A DNA stretch of 64,000 bases from T1Sed10-7 sp041685505 (GTDB taxonomy: Bacteria > Actinomycetota > Nitriliruptoria > Nitriliruptorales > Nitriliruptoraceae). The first letter of the stretch is position 1, and each line of letters starts with the position of its first letter. The notes under the pieces were generated by a model. The model was not told the origin of the DNA. It searched no databases and saw nothing but the letters and a program-made list of their open reading frames with translations. The stretch covers positions 1 through 64,000 of the forward strand of contig JAWLFQ010000001.1 in the NCBI GenBank assembly GCA_041685505.1. The letters run 5' to 3'. The position numbers and the translations under genes are program-made. Below, in pieces: positions 25,097 through 34,340 of this stretch.

Positions 25097-27646
25097 TCAA
25101 CGGGCGCGCAGGATGCGGGTGGTCTGCACGACGAGCACCGGGACCACTCCGAGCAGCAACGCGGCGCCCCAGGCCTGTGCGGGGATCGTCGTCAGGCCGA
25201 GCAGGTCACGCAGCGGCGGCACGCCGAGCGCGATGGCCTCGAGGGTGAAGGTGATGGCGAGCGCGGCCCACAGCCAACGGTTCGTGCTCGCGCCCGCGAA
25301 CCCGGAGCCGGTCTCGCGGCGGGCGTTGAAGACCGTCAGCACCTGTCCGAGCGACATGGCCACGAAGGTCATGGTCTGTGCGCCCTCGGTCCCGAGGTCC
25401 AGCCAGTACAGGGCGAGGCTGTAGGCGGCCAGACCCACCGCAGCGACGAGGAGCGCGGAGGAGACGATACGTCGCAGGACGGGACGGTTGAGGACCGGTT
25501 CCCGGGGGTCGCGTGGCGGCTCCTGCATGACGTCGTCGCGGCCCGGTTCGAGCGCGAGCGCGAAGGACGGCAGGACGTCGATGACGAGGTTGTTCCACAG
25601 GATCATCAGCCCGGCCAGCGGTGGGGGCACCCCTGCGAGCACACCGATGGTGATGACCAGCACCTCTGCGACGTGCCAGGAGAACAGGAACTGGCCGAAC
25701 CGACGGATGTTGGCGAAGATCCGCCGGCCCTCCTGGACCGCGACCTGGAGGTTCTCGAACTGATCGTCGAGCAGCACGATGTCGGCGGCGTCCTTGGCGA
25801 CGTCGGTTCCCGAGCCCATCGCCACGCCGACGTTGGCCTGGCTCAGCGCCGGTGCGTCGTTGACGCCGTCGCCGGTCACTGCGACCACCTCGCCGGTCGC
25901 CTGCAGTGCCTCGATGATGCGCAGCTTGTGCTCGGGGTCGACCCGTGCGAACACGTCGCTGTTCGCTGCGGCCTCGCGTAGTTCCTCCTCGTCGAACTGG
26001 TTGAGCCGGGATCCGGTGACGGGCCGTGGTGCGTCGATACCGAGCTGGCGGGCGATGGCCGCGGCGGTGTCGGGTCGATCGCCGGTGATCATCACGACCC
26101 GGATCCCCGCGGTGTGCAGCGTGGCGATCGCCGCCGCTGCGCTCTCACGCGGCGGATCCTGCATCCCCACCACACCCAGCGGCGCCAGCTCCGCGAAGAG
26201 CTCCTCGTCCTCCGACTCGCCGTCGGGGGCGGGGCCGCTCGCCATGGCGAGCGTGCGCAGGGCCCGCTCCGCCATCTCCTCCGCGGCCGCGACGAGGTCG
26301 GGGTGCGCATCGGTATCGAGCAGGACCTCGGGTGCGCCCTTGGCCAGGACGGTGGCGTCGATGACGACCGCCATGCGCTTGGTGTCGGAGTTGAAGGGGA
26401 CCTCGCGTTCACGCACGGCGCTGTCACGCAGACCCCGCCAGTCGACCTCGTTGTCCCCGGCGCCGTGGAGCAGGGCGACCTCGGTGGGATCACCGACGGG
26501 ATCGCCGTCGGGGTCGACGTCGGCATCGTTGCACAGCACCGCGACCCGCCACAGCTGCCCGGCGTCGGCATCGTCGGCGAGGACGGTCTCGACGACCTCC
26601 ATCTCGTTGCGCGTCAGGGTGCCGGTCTTGTCGGAGCACACCACCGTGGTCGACCCGAGCGTCTCCACCGCCGGCAGCCGACGTACGAGCGCGTTGCCGG
26701 CCGCCATCCGACGCATACCGACCGCCAGGGTCAGCGTGGCGACCGCGGGGAGACCTTCTGGGACCACCGCGATCGCCAGCGCCACCGCCGTCTCGGCCAT
26801 CTCGGTGACCTCGCGGCCACGCAGCAGCCCGAGGCCGAAGAGCGCGCCCGCACCGATCACGACCGCGACCGCCAGGCGGCGGCTGAGCTGGTCGAGACCC
26901 CGCTGCAGGGGCGCCTGGGTCTGCTCCGCCGCACCAGCCAGCTCGGCGATCCGGCCCATCTGGGTACCGCGGCCGGTCGCGACCACCACTCCCCGGCCGC
27001 GGCCGGCGACCACGGTCGTGCCGAGGAACACCATGTTGGTCCGGTCGCCGACACCTGCCTCCTCGGCGACCGGTTCGGTGGATTTGTCCACCGCGTCGCT
27101 CTCGCCGGTCAGCCCGGCCTCCTCGACCTGGAGTCCCTCGGCCTCGAGCAGCCGGAGGTCGGCTGGGACCTGCTCGCCTGCCTCGATGCCGACGATGTCG
27201 CCGGGCACCAACCCCGCTGCGTCGATCTCGTCACGGCGGTCGTCGCGTTCCACCTCGGCGACCGTGCCCATCAGCTCGCGCAGCGCCGCCATCGATCGTG
27301 CGGCCTGCAGCTCGGTTGCGAACCCGACGACCGCGTTGACGACCAGCACCACCAGGATCGCGATCGCCTCGACCGTCTCACCCACGACCAGCCCGACGAC
27401 ACCGGCGCCGAGCAGCAGCACCACGACGGCGCTGGCCAGCTGGTTCCACAGCAGCCGCGCCCAGCTCACGCCACTATCGTCACCGAGCTCGTTGCGTCCG
27501 TGGCGGTGGCGGCGACGTGCGACCTCATCGCGGGAGAGCCCCACGTCCGGATCGACCCGCAGTGCAGCCAGCACATCGTCGCTGGTGGCAGCATGGGGAG
27601 AACCGGGTGGTCGTGCGCTGTCGGGTCCGGGGGAGGAGCGTGTCAT
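25097..27646 (-). CDS. P2A-type Ca2+-like cation-transporting ATPase
   Basis: 849 residues, a pump of the SERCA/PMR1-like group. Conserved parts are TGES (residues ~180), M4 VVPEGLP with Glu297, phosphorylation motif SDKTGTLT (Asp339), KGAPEVLL, hinge TGDGVNDAPALS and M6 WNNLVIDVLP retaining Asn and Asp. All ion-site residues that the other ATPase in this window has lost are kept, so Ca2+ or Mn2+ export is plausible. The ATG at 27646 has only GAGGG two nucleotides away, too close for a normal site. A TAGCCT hexamer ends 7 nt before the ATG, suggesting a leaderless mRNA. The frame extends 15 codons upstream. Confidence 0.9.
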   Translation of the reverse strand: MTRSSPGPDSARPPGSPHAATSDDVLAALRVDPDVGLSRDEVARRRHRHGRNELGDDSGVSWARLLWNQLASAVVVLLLGAGVVGLVVGETVEAIAILVVLVVNAVVGFATELQAARSMAALRELMGTVAEVERDDRRDEIDAAGLVPGDIVGIEAGEQVPADLRLLEAEGLQVEEAGLTGESDAVDKSTEPVAEEAGVGDRTNMVFLGTTVVAGRGRGVVVATGRGTQMGRIAELAGAAEQTQAPLQRGLDQLSRRLAVAVVIGAGALFGLGLLRGREVTEMAETAVALAIAVVPEGLPAVATLTLAVGMRRMAAGNALVRRLPAVETLGSTTVVCSDKTGTLTRNEMEVVETVLADDADAGQLWRVAVLCNDADVDPDGDPVGDPTEVALLHGAGDNEVDWRGLRDSAVREREVPFNSDTKRMAVVIDATVLAKGAPEVLLDTDAHPDLVAAAEEMAERALRTLAMASGPAPDGESEDEELFAELAPLGVVGMQDPPRESAAAAIATLHTAGIRVVMITGDRPDTAAAIARQLGIDAPRPVTGSRLNQFDEEELREAAANSDVFARVDPEHKLRIIEALQATGEVVAVTGDGVNDAPALSQANVGVAMGSGTDVAKDAADIVLLDDQFENLQVAVQEGRRIFANIRRFGQFLFSWHVAEVLVITIGVLAGVPPPLAGLMILWNNLVIDVLPSFALALEPGRDDVMQEPPRDPREPVLNRPVLRRIVSSALLVAAVGLAAYSLALYWLDLGTEGAQTMTFVAMSLGQVLTVFNARRETGSGFAGASTNRWLWAALAITFTLEAIALGVPPLRDLLGLTTIPAQAWGAALLLGVVPVLVVQTTRILRAR

Positions 27647-27653
27647 AGCCCTC

Positions 27654-27659
27654 AGGCTA
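27654..27659 (-). promoter_or_regulatory. -10-like TAGCCT placed for leaderless ATPase transcript
   Basis: On the minus strand TAGCCT is followed by exactly 7 nt and then the ATG of the ATPase gene, so a transcript starting at the usual distance would begin at the start codon. No good -35 is visible. Confidence 0.4.
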
Positions 27660-27934
27660 GGTGAGGACGACCAGGACATCGCTCGGGGCATCCAGGTTGC
27701 CCTCGCGGCGGCCCGGCGTGCTTCGCCCGTGCTGGCGCACGCCAGCTCACCCGGAAGGGGTGACGCAGCGGTTGTGGGCGCCCTCGTACGGTCCGACGCG
27801 ACGCCGCGTCGACAACACGGGCAACACCCCGGTCGCAGCGGCCGACCATGCGAACGCCGAGGGCCACGTCAGCCAGACACCCCACGGTCCCGGATCGTGG
27901 CGTCCACGACCAACGGACCCCGGAGAGGAAGACC

Positions 27935-28594
27935 ATGAGTGCAGGACCCGTACAGCTGATCGTCGCTGCCTATCCCGACGCGGACGAGGCTGCGCGCCGA
28001 CTCGCGGAGATCAAGGATGGTCGCCGAGCCGGGATGCTCGGCATCATCGATGCCGCAGCGATCGCCAAGACCCGCCGCGGGGAACTGAAGCTGACCAACG
28101 CACGGCACCGGGGGCGCCGTGGTCTGTTGGTGGGAGGGCTCCTCGGCGGAGTGCTCGGTGTGGTCGCCGGACCGGTCGCGCTCACCGCTGCCGGCGGCGG
28201 TGCGATCGGGGGGCTACGGGGACGCCTGCGTGGCGCGCCGCTGAAGTCGGAGATGCGGGCCATCGGCGAGGAGCTCCCGCCGGACTCTTCCGTGCTGGTC
28301 GCTGCCGTCGAACACCACTGGGTGGAACGGCTGCACAGCGAGCTGCAGGCGGCCGGGGCACGGCTGCTCCTCGACGAGATCCGCGCCGATGTGGTCGAGC
28401 AGCTGGAGTCCGGCGGCACGGTGGTGTTCAGTTTCACCGGTGACGCGCACACCACCGCGGGACAGCGACTGTCCGATGCGGGCGACGGTACGGGCCGTTT
28501 CGACGGATTCCTGGCCAGCGACGACGGTCTGGTGTTGGCTGGAGCGGAGCTCACCGACGAGCCGCTGCCGAGGGAGGGCGATACCCATGGGTGA
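27935..28594 (+). CDS. DUF1269-family protein (first of two paralogues)
   Basis: 219 residues. A ferredoxin-like N-terminus (VQLIVAAYPDADEAARRLAE) leads to KTRRGELKLTNARHRGR, a glycine-rich hydrophobic hairpin (GLLVGGLLGGVLGVVAG and following), then EELPPDSSVLVAAVEHHWVE. This is the DUF1269 'membrane protein of unknown function' pattern seen in stress-induced loci. AGAGGAAG precedes the ATG. Its stop overlaps the LapA-like gene by 8 bp. The paralogue at 30632 has the same length and order of segments. Confidence 0.78.
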   Translation: MSAGPVQLIVAAYPDADEAARRLAEIKDGRRAGMLGIIDAAAIAKTRRGELKLTNARHRGRRGLLVGGLLGGVLGVVAGPVALTAAGGGAIGGLRGRLRGAPLKSEMRAIGEELPPDSSVLVAAVEHHWVERLHSELQAAGARLLLDEIRADVVEQLESGGTVVFSFTGDAHTTAGQRLSDAGDGTGRFDGFLASDDGLVLAGAELTDEPLPREGDTHG

Positions 28595-28829
28595 CCGCGA
28601 CACAGCACGGTCCACCGATGGCCGAGGATCGGGTCCCACCGCACGGCAGGTGACGGCGCTGGTGCTCGCTGCCATCGCGCTGGTGTTCGTGCTCCAGAAC
28701 CGCGGTGAGACCACCCTCGCGTTCTTCGGGGTGAGCTTCGCGGCGCCGCTGTGGCTCTACACCCTGATCGCGCTGGTGGTCGGTGCGCTCATCGGGGCGC
28801 TGCTGACACGACGGAAGCGATCAGGCTGA
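28587..28829 (+). CDS. LapA-domain (DUF1049-like) small membrane protein
   Basis: 80 residues with two transmembrane segments (about 19-38 and 49-70) around VFVLQNRGETTLAFFGVSF, the compact LapA/DUF1049 pattern (helix, NxxxVxLxFF-like strand, helix, basic tail RRKRSG). In proteobacteria LapA assists envelope assembly; the role in actinobacteria is not known. GAGGGAGGG precedes the ATG. It overlaps the DUF1269 gene by 8 bp and its 3' end overlaps the convergent MFS gene by 9 bp. Confidence 0.75.
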   Translation: MGDRDTARSTDGRGSGPTARQVTALVLAAIALVFVLQNRGETTLAFFGVSFAAPLWLYTLIALVVGALIGALLTRRKRSG

Positions 28830-30446
28830 CCGGTCGCCCGACGGGTCCGGTTCCTCGGGGGTCGCGCCTGCCTGGTGCCCCGCAGCGTCCGGGAGTCGGC
28901 GCACCAGGCCGAGCGCTGCCAGGGCCAGGCCCGCGACGGCCAGCAAGGCCGCACGCAAGCCGTAGAGCTGCGCCTGTGCGTAGTCGTCGAGCAGCGCGTC
29001 GACCTCCTGCGGGTCCAGCTCGCGTTGCTCGAGGAACCCACGCACCGTGTCGAGGTCGACGAAGGCGACCCCGACGCTGACCTCGGTGACCGTGTCCGCG
29101 CGGAGCGCCGGCTGCAACCGCTCGTCGTCGGCGACCAGCGTGGCGGTTGCGGAGGTCAGGACGCTGAGCAGGACCGCGCCGATGAGCGCTGTGCCCAGCG
29201 CCGAGCCGAGGTTCTGCGCGGTGAACTGCAGGCCGCCGGCTTCGCTGCGGGCGTGGTCCTCGACCGAGCCCTGGACGATGTTGCCGATCTGTGAGGCGGT
29301 CAGTCCCATCCCGGCACCGAGCACCGCCATCGCGACGGCGAACCGGGCACTGGCGAGCTGCGGTTGGATGACCGCCAGCACTCCCAGGCTGGCCAGCAGG
29401 ATGGTGCCCAGCCCGGCACCGACGACCCGCCGGGGTCCCCAGCTGACGGCCAGCCGCGGTCCGAGCAGAGAGGCCACCAGCAGCGTCGCCGACACCGGCA
29501 ACAGCCGCAGGCCGGTCTCGAAGGGGTCCATCCCGAGCACCAGTTGCAGGTAGAGCGGCAGGGTGAAGAAGAGCCCGAGCAGCAGCAGGTTCTGGGCCAA
29601 GGCGGTGGCGAGCCCGGCGCGCAGTGTCGGCTGCGACAGCAGCCGGAGCTGGACGAGTGGGTCACGGCCGGTCCGCTCGCGCCGCCGCTGCCAGGACACG
29701 AACGCCACCAGGAGCAGCGCACCGGCCACCGCGACGAAGGGTGTCGCGGCGAACCCGAGGGGTTCGACGGGCGAGGTCCTCGGTCGCAGCCACCCCCAGG
29801 TACTGCCCCGCAGCGCGGCGAGGACGACCAGCCCCAGACCGACGGCGGACAAGGCTGCCCCGATCAGGTCGATGGAGGTCCGCTCCTGCGGCTGCACCGA
29901 TCCCGGCAGCCGGCGCAGGCCGGCCAGGATGGCGAGCACGAGGAGCACCTCGCCCGCGAACACCAGCCGCCACGTCAGCGTGGTGGTCACCCACCCACCG
30001 ACGATCGGCCCCACGGCGACGCCGATCCCGGCCGCAGCACCCAGCACCCCGTAGGCCATCGCCCGGTCACGGTCGCGATAGGTGCCTGCGACCAGGGCCA
30101 CCAGGGAGGGCAGGGCCAGCGCCGCCCCCGCGCCTTCGAGCACCGACCAGCCGACCAGCAGCACCCCCACGCCCGGCGCGACGGCGGTCACCGCGGACCC
30201 GACCCCGTAGACCGCCATGCCCACGGCGAAGGCGCGACGGCTCCCCCACCGCTCGCCGAGCCGTCCGCCGATGAGCATCAGGGCAGCCATCACCAGGGAG
30301 TAGGCGGTGATGACGGCCTGGATCGCGACGACGTCGGTGTCGAGGTCCTCGACCAGGGTCGAGATGGACACGTTCATCACCGCGGTGTCGAGCACCAACA
30401 ACAGCTGCGCGAGCGCGAGCACCGACAGCGGGGCCCAGCGACCCAT
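28821..30446 (-). CDS. MFS transporter, DHA2 (EmrB/QacA-like) drug efflux family
   Basis: 541-residue 14-helix drug/H+ antiporter. VLALAQLLLVLDTAVMNVSI is the typical helix-1 motif of the DHA2 branch (LD-x-T/A-x-x-N-V/I). GGRLGERWGSRRAF fits motif A and GPIVGGW motif C. The C-terminus after the last helix (about 35 residues) is charged and cytoplasmic. CTGGAGGT precedes the ATG at 30446; upstream in-frame codons to 30536 look non-native. Substrate unknown. No adjacent TetR regulator. It separates the two DUF1269 loci on the opposite strand. Confidence 0.88.
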   Translation of the reverse strand: MGRWAPLSVLALAQLLLVLDTAVMNVSISTLVEDLDTDVVAIQAVITAYSLVMAALMLIGGRLGERWGSRRAFAVGMAVYGVGSAVTAVAPGVGVLLVGWSVLEGAGAALALPSLVALVAGTYRDRDRAMAYGVLGAAAGIGVAVGPIVGGWVTTTLTWRLVFAGEVLLVLAILAGLRRLPGSVQPQERTSIDLIGAALSAVGLGLVVLAALRGSTWGWLRPRTSPVEPLGFAATPFVAVAGALLLVAFVSWQRRRERTGRDPLVQLRLLSQPTLRAGLATALAQNLLLLGLFFTLPLYLQLVLGMDPFETGLRLLPVSATLLVASLLGPRLAVSWGPRRVVGAGLGTILLASLGVLAVIQPQLASARFAVAMAVLGAGMGLTASQIGNIVQGSVEDHARSEAGGLQFTAQNLGSALGTALIGAVLLSVLTSATATLVADDERLQPALRADTVTEVSVGVAFVDLDTVRGFLEQRELDPQEVDALLDDYAQAQLYGLRAALLAVAGLALAALGLVRRLPDAAGHQAGATPEEPDPSGDRSA

Positions 30447-30631
30447 GCACGGACCTCCAGACAGCCGGTGGCTCTCGGCGTCGACCGTGGGCGACGGTAG
30501 CCGGAGCGAGCGATCAGCCCACCCCGGTCCGACCACCCGGAACGGGTGAGGTCGGTGCGGGGCCGGCTGCGTAGCGTCGGGACTCCCCGACGGGGCCCGT
30601 CGACCCTCGACCGCGCGGAGGAGCCAAGATC

Positions 30632-31291
30632 ATGACCGTCGCACCGATCCCGCTGCTGCTCGCGGCCTTCCGGGACGAGGACCAGGCCGGACACTTCCTC
30701 ACCGAGCTCGAGGATCGGCACGGCGATGGGCCGTCCGGCATCGTCGACGCGGCGACGTTGGCCAAGGACGACACGGGCCGGCTCACGATCACCAACGCGC
30801 ACCACCGGGATGCGCGCGGGTTGTTCGTCGGCGGCATCGTCGGCACGTTCATCGGCGGGGTTGCAGGGCCTGCGGTGGCCACCGCGGTCGGCGGCAGCGT
30901 GCTCGGGGGGTTGCGTGGACGGCTCCAGAGTGCGCCGTTGAAGTTCGAGCTCCTCGCGGTCGGGGAGGAGCTGCCGCCGCGTTCGTCGTTGTTGATCGCC
31001 GTCGCGGAACGTGGGTGGGCCGATCGACTCAGCAGCGAGCTGCATGCGGCCGCAGGGCTCGTGCTCACCTACGAGCTCCGGCCCTCGGTCGTGGACCAGT
31101 TGAACGAGGGCGGCAACGTGGCCTTCCCCTTCGCCACCACGGGCGCACCGCCGGCGGGCCACCGACGCGTGCCGGCCAGCGATGTGGTGCAACGCGTGGG
31201 GCGCCCTCTGCACAACGGTGAGTCGATCGCCGTCAGTGCGGCGACCCTCACCGACGAGGTGCTGCTGTCGGTGGGTGGGCCCGGCCGGTGA
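30632..31291 (+). CDS. DUF1269-family protein (second paralogue)
   Basis: 219 residues, closely parallel to the protein at 27935: IPLLLAAFRDEDQAGHFL, GRLTITNAHHRDARGLFVGG, a glycine-rich hydrophobic hairpin, APLKFELLAVGEELPPRSSL and AERGWADRLSSEL. The two probably arose by duplication. Here no LapA-like gene follows. GGAGGAGCC precedes the ATG; TAGCGT at 30572-30577 is a probable -10. Function unknown, with possible links to membrane stress. Confidence 0.78.
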   Translation: MTVAPIPLLLAAFRDEDQAGHFLTELEDRHGDGPSGIVDAATLAKDDTGRLTITNAHHRDARGLFVGGIVGTFIGGVAGPAVATAVGGSVLGGLRGRLQSAPLKFELLAVGEELPPRSSLLIAVAERGWADRLSSELHAAAGLVLTYELRPSVVDQLNEGGNVAFPFATTGAPPAGHRRVPASDVVQRVGRPLHNGESIAVSAATLTDEVLLSVGGPGR

Positions 31292-31358
31292 GCACCGCCC
31301 GCTAACGTCGGGTTCGGCCCGGGACACGGGCTCGACCGATCTTCGCGCTGGAGGCCTC

Positions 31359-32237
31359 ATGACCGCCCATGATCCCGCTGCCGCCGCCGGCACCCTCACC
31401 CTCGGCGGTGACCGCACCGTGCGACGGATGGGCTTCGGCGCGATGCGGATCACCGGTGAGGGGATCTGGGGCGAGCCGGGTGACCGGCCGGGTGCGATCG
31501 CGTTGCTGCGTCGAGCGGTCGATCTGGGCGTCGAACTGATCGACACCGCGGACAGCTACGGACCCTTCGTCTCGGAGGACCTGATCCGCGAGGCGTTGCA
31601 CACCGGGGGCAGTGACCCCTACGACGGTGTGGTGATCGCCACCAAGGGTGGCCTGATACGGACCGGGCCCGGGCAGTGGCATGCGCTCGGACGCCCCGAG
31701 TACCTGCGCTCCGCCTGCGAGATGAGCCTGCGGCGTCTGGGGGTGGACACGATCGAGCTGTACCAGCTGCACCGCATCGACCCCCAGGTGCCTGCGGTGG
31801 AACAGTTCGGGGTACTGGCCGAGCTGCAGTCGGAGGGCAAGATCCGTCACGTGGGGCTGTCGGAGGTCTCTGTCGCCCAGCTCACGGCCGCCCAGGAGCA
31901 CCTCGAGGTGGCCAGCGTCCAGAACCGCTACAACCTGCTCGATCGCGGTGCCGAGGACGTGCTCGAGGCGTGCACCGAGAAGGGCATCGCCTTCCTGCCC
32001 TGGTTCCCGGTCGCCGTCGGTGATCTCGCCCGTGCAGGTGGTCCGCTCGACGAACTCGCGCAGCGCTCGGGCGCAACGCCGGCGCAGCTCGCGTTGGCCT
32101 GGCTGCTCCATCGCTCGCCGGTCGTGGCCCCGATCCCGGGGACCTCCTCGGTGGCCCACCTCGAGGAGAACACGGCGGCTGCCGGGGTGGTGCTGGACGA
32201 GGACACCCGCACGGCTCTCGACGCCCTGGCACGCTGA
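31359..32237 (+). CDS. Aldo/keto reductase
   Basis: 292-residue NADPH-dependent oxidoreductase of the TIM-barrel AKR superfamily. The tetrad is visible: Asp and Tyr in LIDTADSYGP, Lys in VIATKGG, His in YQLHRID. GLSEVSVAQL and VVAPIPGTSS (cofactor-binding end) are typical. Likely reduces aldehydes or ketones; substrate unknown. CTGGAGG is 5 nt before the ATG. TAACGT at 31303-31308 is a possible -10. The open frame upstream overlaps the DUF1269 gene. Confidence 0.9.
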   Translation: MTAHDPAAAAGTLTLGGDRTVRRMGFGAMRITGEGIWGEPGDRPGAIALLRRAVDLGVELIDTADSYGPFVSEDLIREALHTGGSDPYDGVVIATKGGLIRTGPGQWHALGRPEYLRSACEMSLRRLGVDTIELYQLHRIDPQVPAVEQFGVLAELQSEGKIRHVGLSEVSVAQLTAAQEHLEVASVQNRYNLLDRGAEDVLEACTEKGIAFLPWFPVAVGDLARAGGPLDELAQRSGATPAQLALAWLLHRSPVVAPIPGTSSVAHLEENTAAAGVVLDEDTRTALDALAR

Positions 32238-32303
32238 AGCCCGACCGACGGTGCTGATCGAGGTGAGGGATCTCGGCGGGCGGCGATCCCCGTCCACGCG
32301 CCG

Positions 32304-32334
32304 TTGTCTGCCCGGGGACGGCCTCGATTACGGT
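32304..32334 (+). promoter_or_regulatory. Probable promoter for ThrE-family gene
   Basis: TTGTCT at 32304-32309 and TACGGT at 32329-32334 with a 19-bp spacer, about 75 bp before the GTG start. This is one of the better -35/-10 pairs in the window. Confidence 0.4.
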
Positions 32335-32409
32335 GGCTCCCCCGGGGCCGCGCACTCCTCAGCCCTGTGCAGCCGGACTCGGAACCGTGACATCGACGGG
32401 AGGGGTGCG

Positions 32410-34272
32410 GTGGAAAGCGACCATCGCCGTCGGGCGCGCGCGGCCGCCGTCCTGCTCGCTGCGGCGCTGGTGCTCGGCACGCCACACCCCGGCGCAGCGC
32501 TCGCTCATCCCCTCCCTGCGGGCGCCCCCGCAGCGCCCGAACTGCAACCCGTGCAGTCCGAGGAGGAGGATCCCCCGGGTGACCAGGATCCCCTCGAGGC
32601 GCCGGCACCACGCAACGAGCCACAGGGCCCTGGCCCGCTCGGGCGATCCGATGACGACCAGCAGCCGGCGCCCGAGGGGGAGGTCGACCCCCAGCCGCCG
32701 GACGCGGGGGACGGCGAGGTCGAGCCGGATCCGGACCAGGTCGAACCCGACGGTGAGGAGGTGGTCCGCCCGGCGAGCCGACCAGCGGTCACGACCTCTT
32801 CGATCCCACTCGGCTCGATCCTGGTGGCCGTCGCCGTGCTGCTGGTCAGCCTGCTCGCGTTGCTGGCGCTGCTGCGGGCGTCGCGGGCAGCCCTGTCGCG
32901 CGCACCGGTGTCTGCCGCAGCCAGGGCCGGGCGGCGGGGCCCGGCTGGGGTTCGTGCACCGGTGCCCGCTGACGGGGCTCCCGCGGTGTCGGCCCGGCGC
33001 GGGGTCGAACCTGTGCCGGGCGATCTGGCAACCCTGGACCTGCTGGTCGCCCTGGGCGAGGCGCTGCTGGACGCGGGGGATGCGGTCAACCACGTCGAGG
33101 AAGCGCTGATCGAGGTGGCGAGGATCAACGGCGCGACGGATATCGGCGTCATCGTGCTCCCGACGGCGCTGATCGTGTCCCTGGCGGGTGACGGCGCCGT
33201 GCAGACCGAGGTGACCCGTGCCGGCGCAGCACGCCTGCGGTTCGACCAGGCGGACGCGGTCTTCCGGTTGGTCGACCGTGCCCGGCGCGGTGCTCTCACC
33301 CCCGCGCAGGGTCGCGAGGAGCTCGCCCGGATCCGCAGCGTGCCGCCGGTGTACAGCCAGCGTGTGCGGCTCCTCGGATACGTCGGCGTCACCATCGGGC
33401 TCGCGTTGCTCCTGCGCGGTGGCTGGCTCGATCTGCTGGTCGCAGGGTTGCTGGGGCTGGCGGTCGGCAACCTGCAGCTGTTCGGGCTGCGGCTCGATCG
33501 CGCGTACCACGCCTTCCTGCCGGTGGTCGGTGCGTTCGTCGCGGCGGTGGTGGTCTTCGGGCTGGGACGGGTGGTACCGGAGCTGTCGGTGTTCCCGCCG
33601 TTGGTCGCCCCGCTGGTGGTCTTCCTCCCGGGGGCGTTACTGACCATCGCGGTCTACGAGCTCGCCACGGGCCAGATCCTGTCCGGCGCCGGCCGGTTGG
33701 CTGCCGGAACGCTGCAGTTCGTGCTACTCGCTCTCGGGATCGTCGCGGGGGCACAGTTGCTGGGTGTGCCGGCTGCGGAGCTCACCGTGGCTGGCACCTC
33801 GGCGGTCAGCGTGGCGTTGCCCTGGCTCGGGGTGGCGGTGTTCGGCGTGGGTGTGGTGCTGTTCAACGGCGCGCGTTGGGAGACGTTGCCGTGGATCCTG
33901 GTCGTGCTCTACGTCGCGTACGCGGGCCAGGTGATCGGTGGGCTGTTCCTCGGCTCGGCGCTCTCGGCCTTCGTCGGTGCCATGGTCATGACCCCGGTGG
34001 CGATGCTGGCGGCGCGGCAACCGTCGGGTCCCGCCACGCTGGTCAGCTTCCTGCCCGGTTTCTGGCTGCTGGTGCCCGGGGCCATGGGGTTGGCGGGCGT
34101 GACGAACCTGCTGGACGAGGGTCGCGTTCAGGGCATCGGCTCCCTGGTGGACATGGGCACCTCCATGGTGGGTATCACCCTGGGGGTGCTGCTCGGCCTG
34201 GCGATCGGCACCCACATCACGGCCCTCGCGACACGGTGGACCGCACCGCAGGAAGCCGACGTGGTCGGCTGA
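32410..34272 (+). CDS. ThrE-family amino-acid exporter with N-terminal secreted stalk
   Basis: 620 residues. An N-terminal signal-like helix (residues 12-33) is followed by a Pro/Asp/Glu-rich stretch to ~130, then one helix (132-156). The ThrE domain begins near 200: VALGEALLDAGDAVNHVEEAL and ALIVSLAGDGAVQTEVTR, then about ten helices covering both ThrE halves (second half with ARQPSGPATLVSFLPGFWLLVPG). C. glutamicum ThrE exports threonine and serine by proton motive force. The acidic stalk outside the membrane is extra and unexplained. GTG start with GGGAGGGG upstream. Convergent with the SIS-domain gene. Confidence 0.82.
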   Translation: MESDHRRRARAAAVLLAAALVLGTPHPGAALAHPLPAGAPAAPELQPVQSEEEDPPGDQDPLEAPAPRNEPQGPGPLGRSDDDQQPAPEGEVDPQPPDAGDGEVEPDPDQVEPDGEEVVRPASRPAVTTSSIPLGSILVAVAVLLVSLLALLALLRASRAALSRAPVSAAARAGRRGPAGVRAPVPADGAPAVSARRGVEPVPGDLATLDLLVALGEALLDAGDAVNHVEEALIEVARINGATDIGVIVLPTALIVSLAGDGAVQTEVTRAGAARLRFDQADAVFRLVDRARRGALTPAQGREELARIRSVPPVYSQRVRLLGYVGVTIGLALLLRGGWLDLLVAGLLGLAVGNLQLFGLRLDRAYHAFLPVVGAFVAAVVVFGLGRVVPELSVFPPLVAPLVVFLPGALLTIAVYELATGQILSGAGRLAAGTLQFVLLALGIVAGAQLLGVPAAELTVAGTSAVSVALPWLGVAVFGVGVVLFNGARWETLPWILVVLYVAYAGQVIGGLFLGSALSAFVGAMVMTPVAMLAARQPSGPATLVSFLPGFWLLVPGAMGLAGVTNLLDEGRVQGIGSLVDMGTSMVGITLGVLLGLAIGTHITALATRWTAPQEADVVG

Positions 34273-34340
34273 GCTCGCCTCGATGGGCCACCGCGCAGGC
34301 CTGGGTCGGCACGTCTGCTCCGGGGCGGCGGTCCCTGGGG

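Noticed and set aside
25779..27938. 719-codon plus-strand open frame opposite the second P-ATPase
   Set aside because: Low-complexity Ser/Arg/Pro composition, no family motifs; the minus-strand ATPase is clear. High G+C makes long antisense frames.
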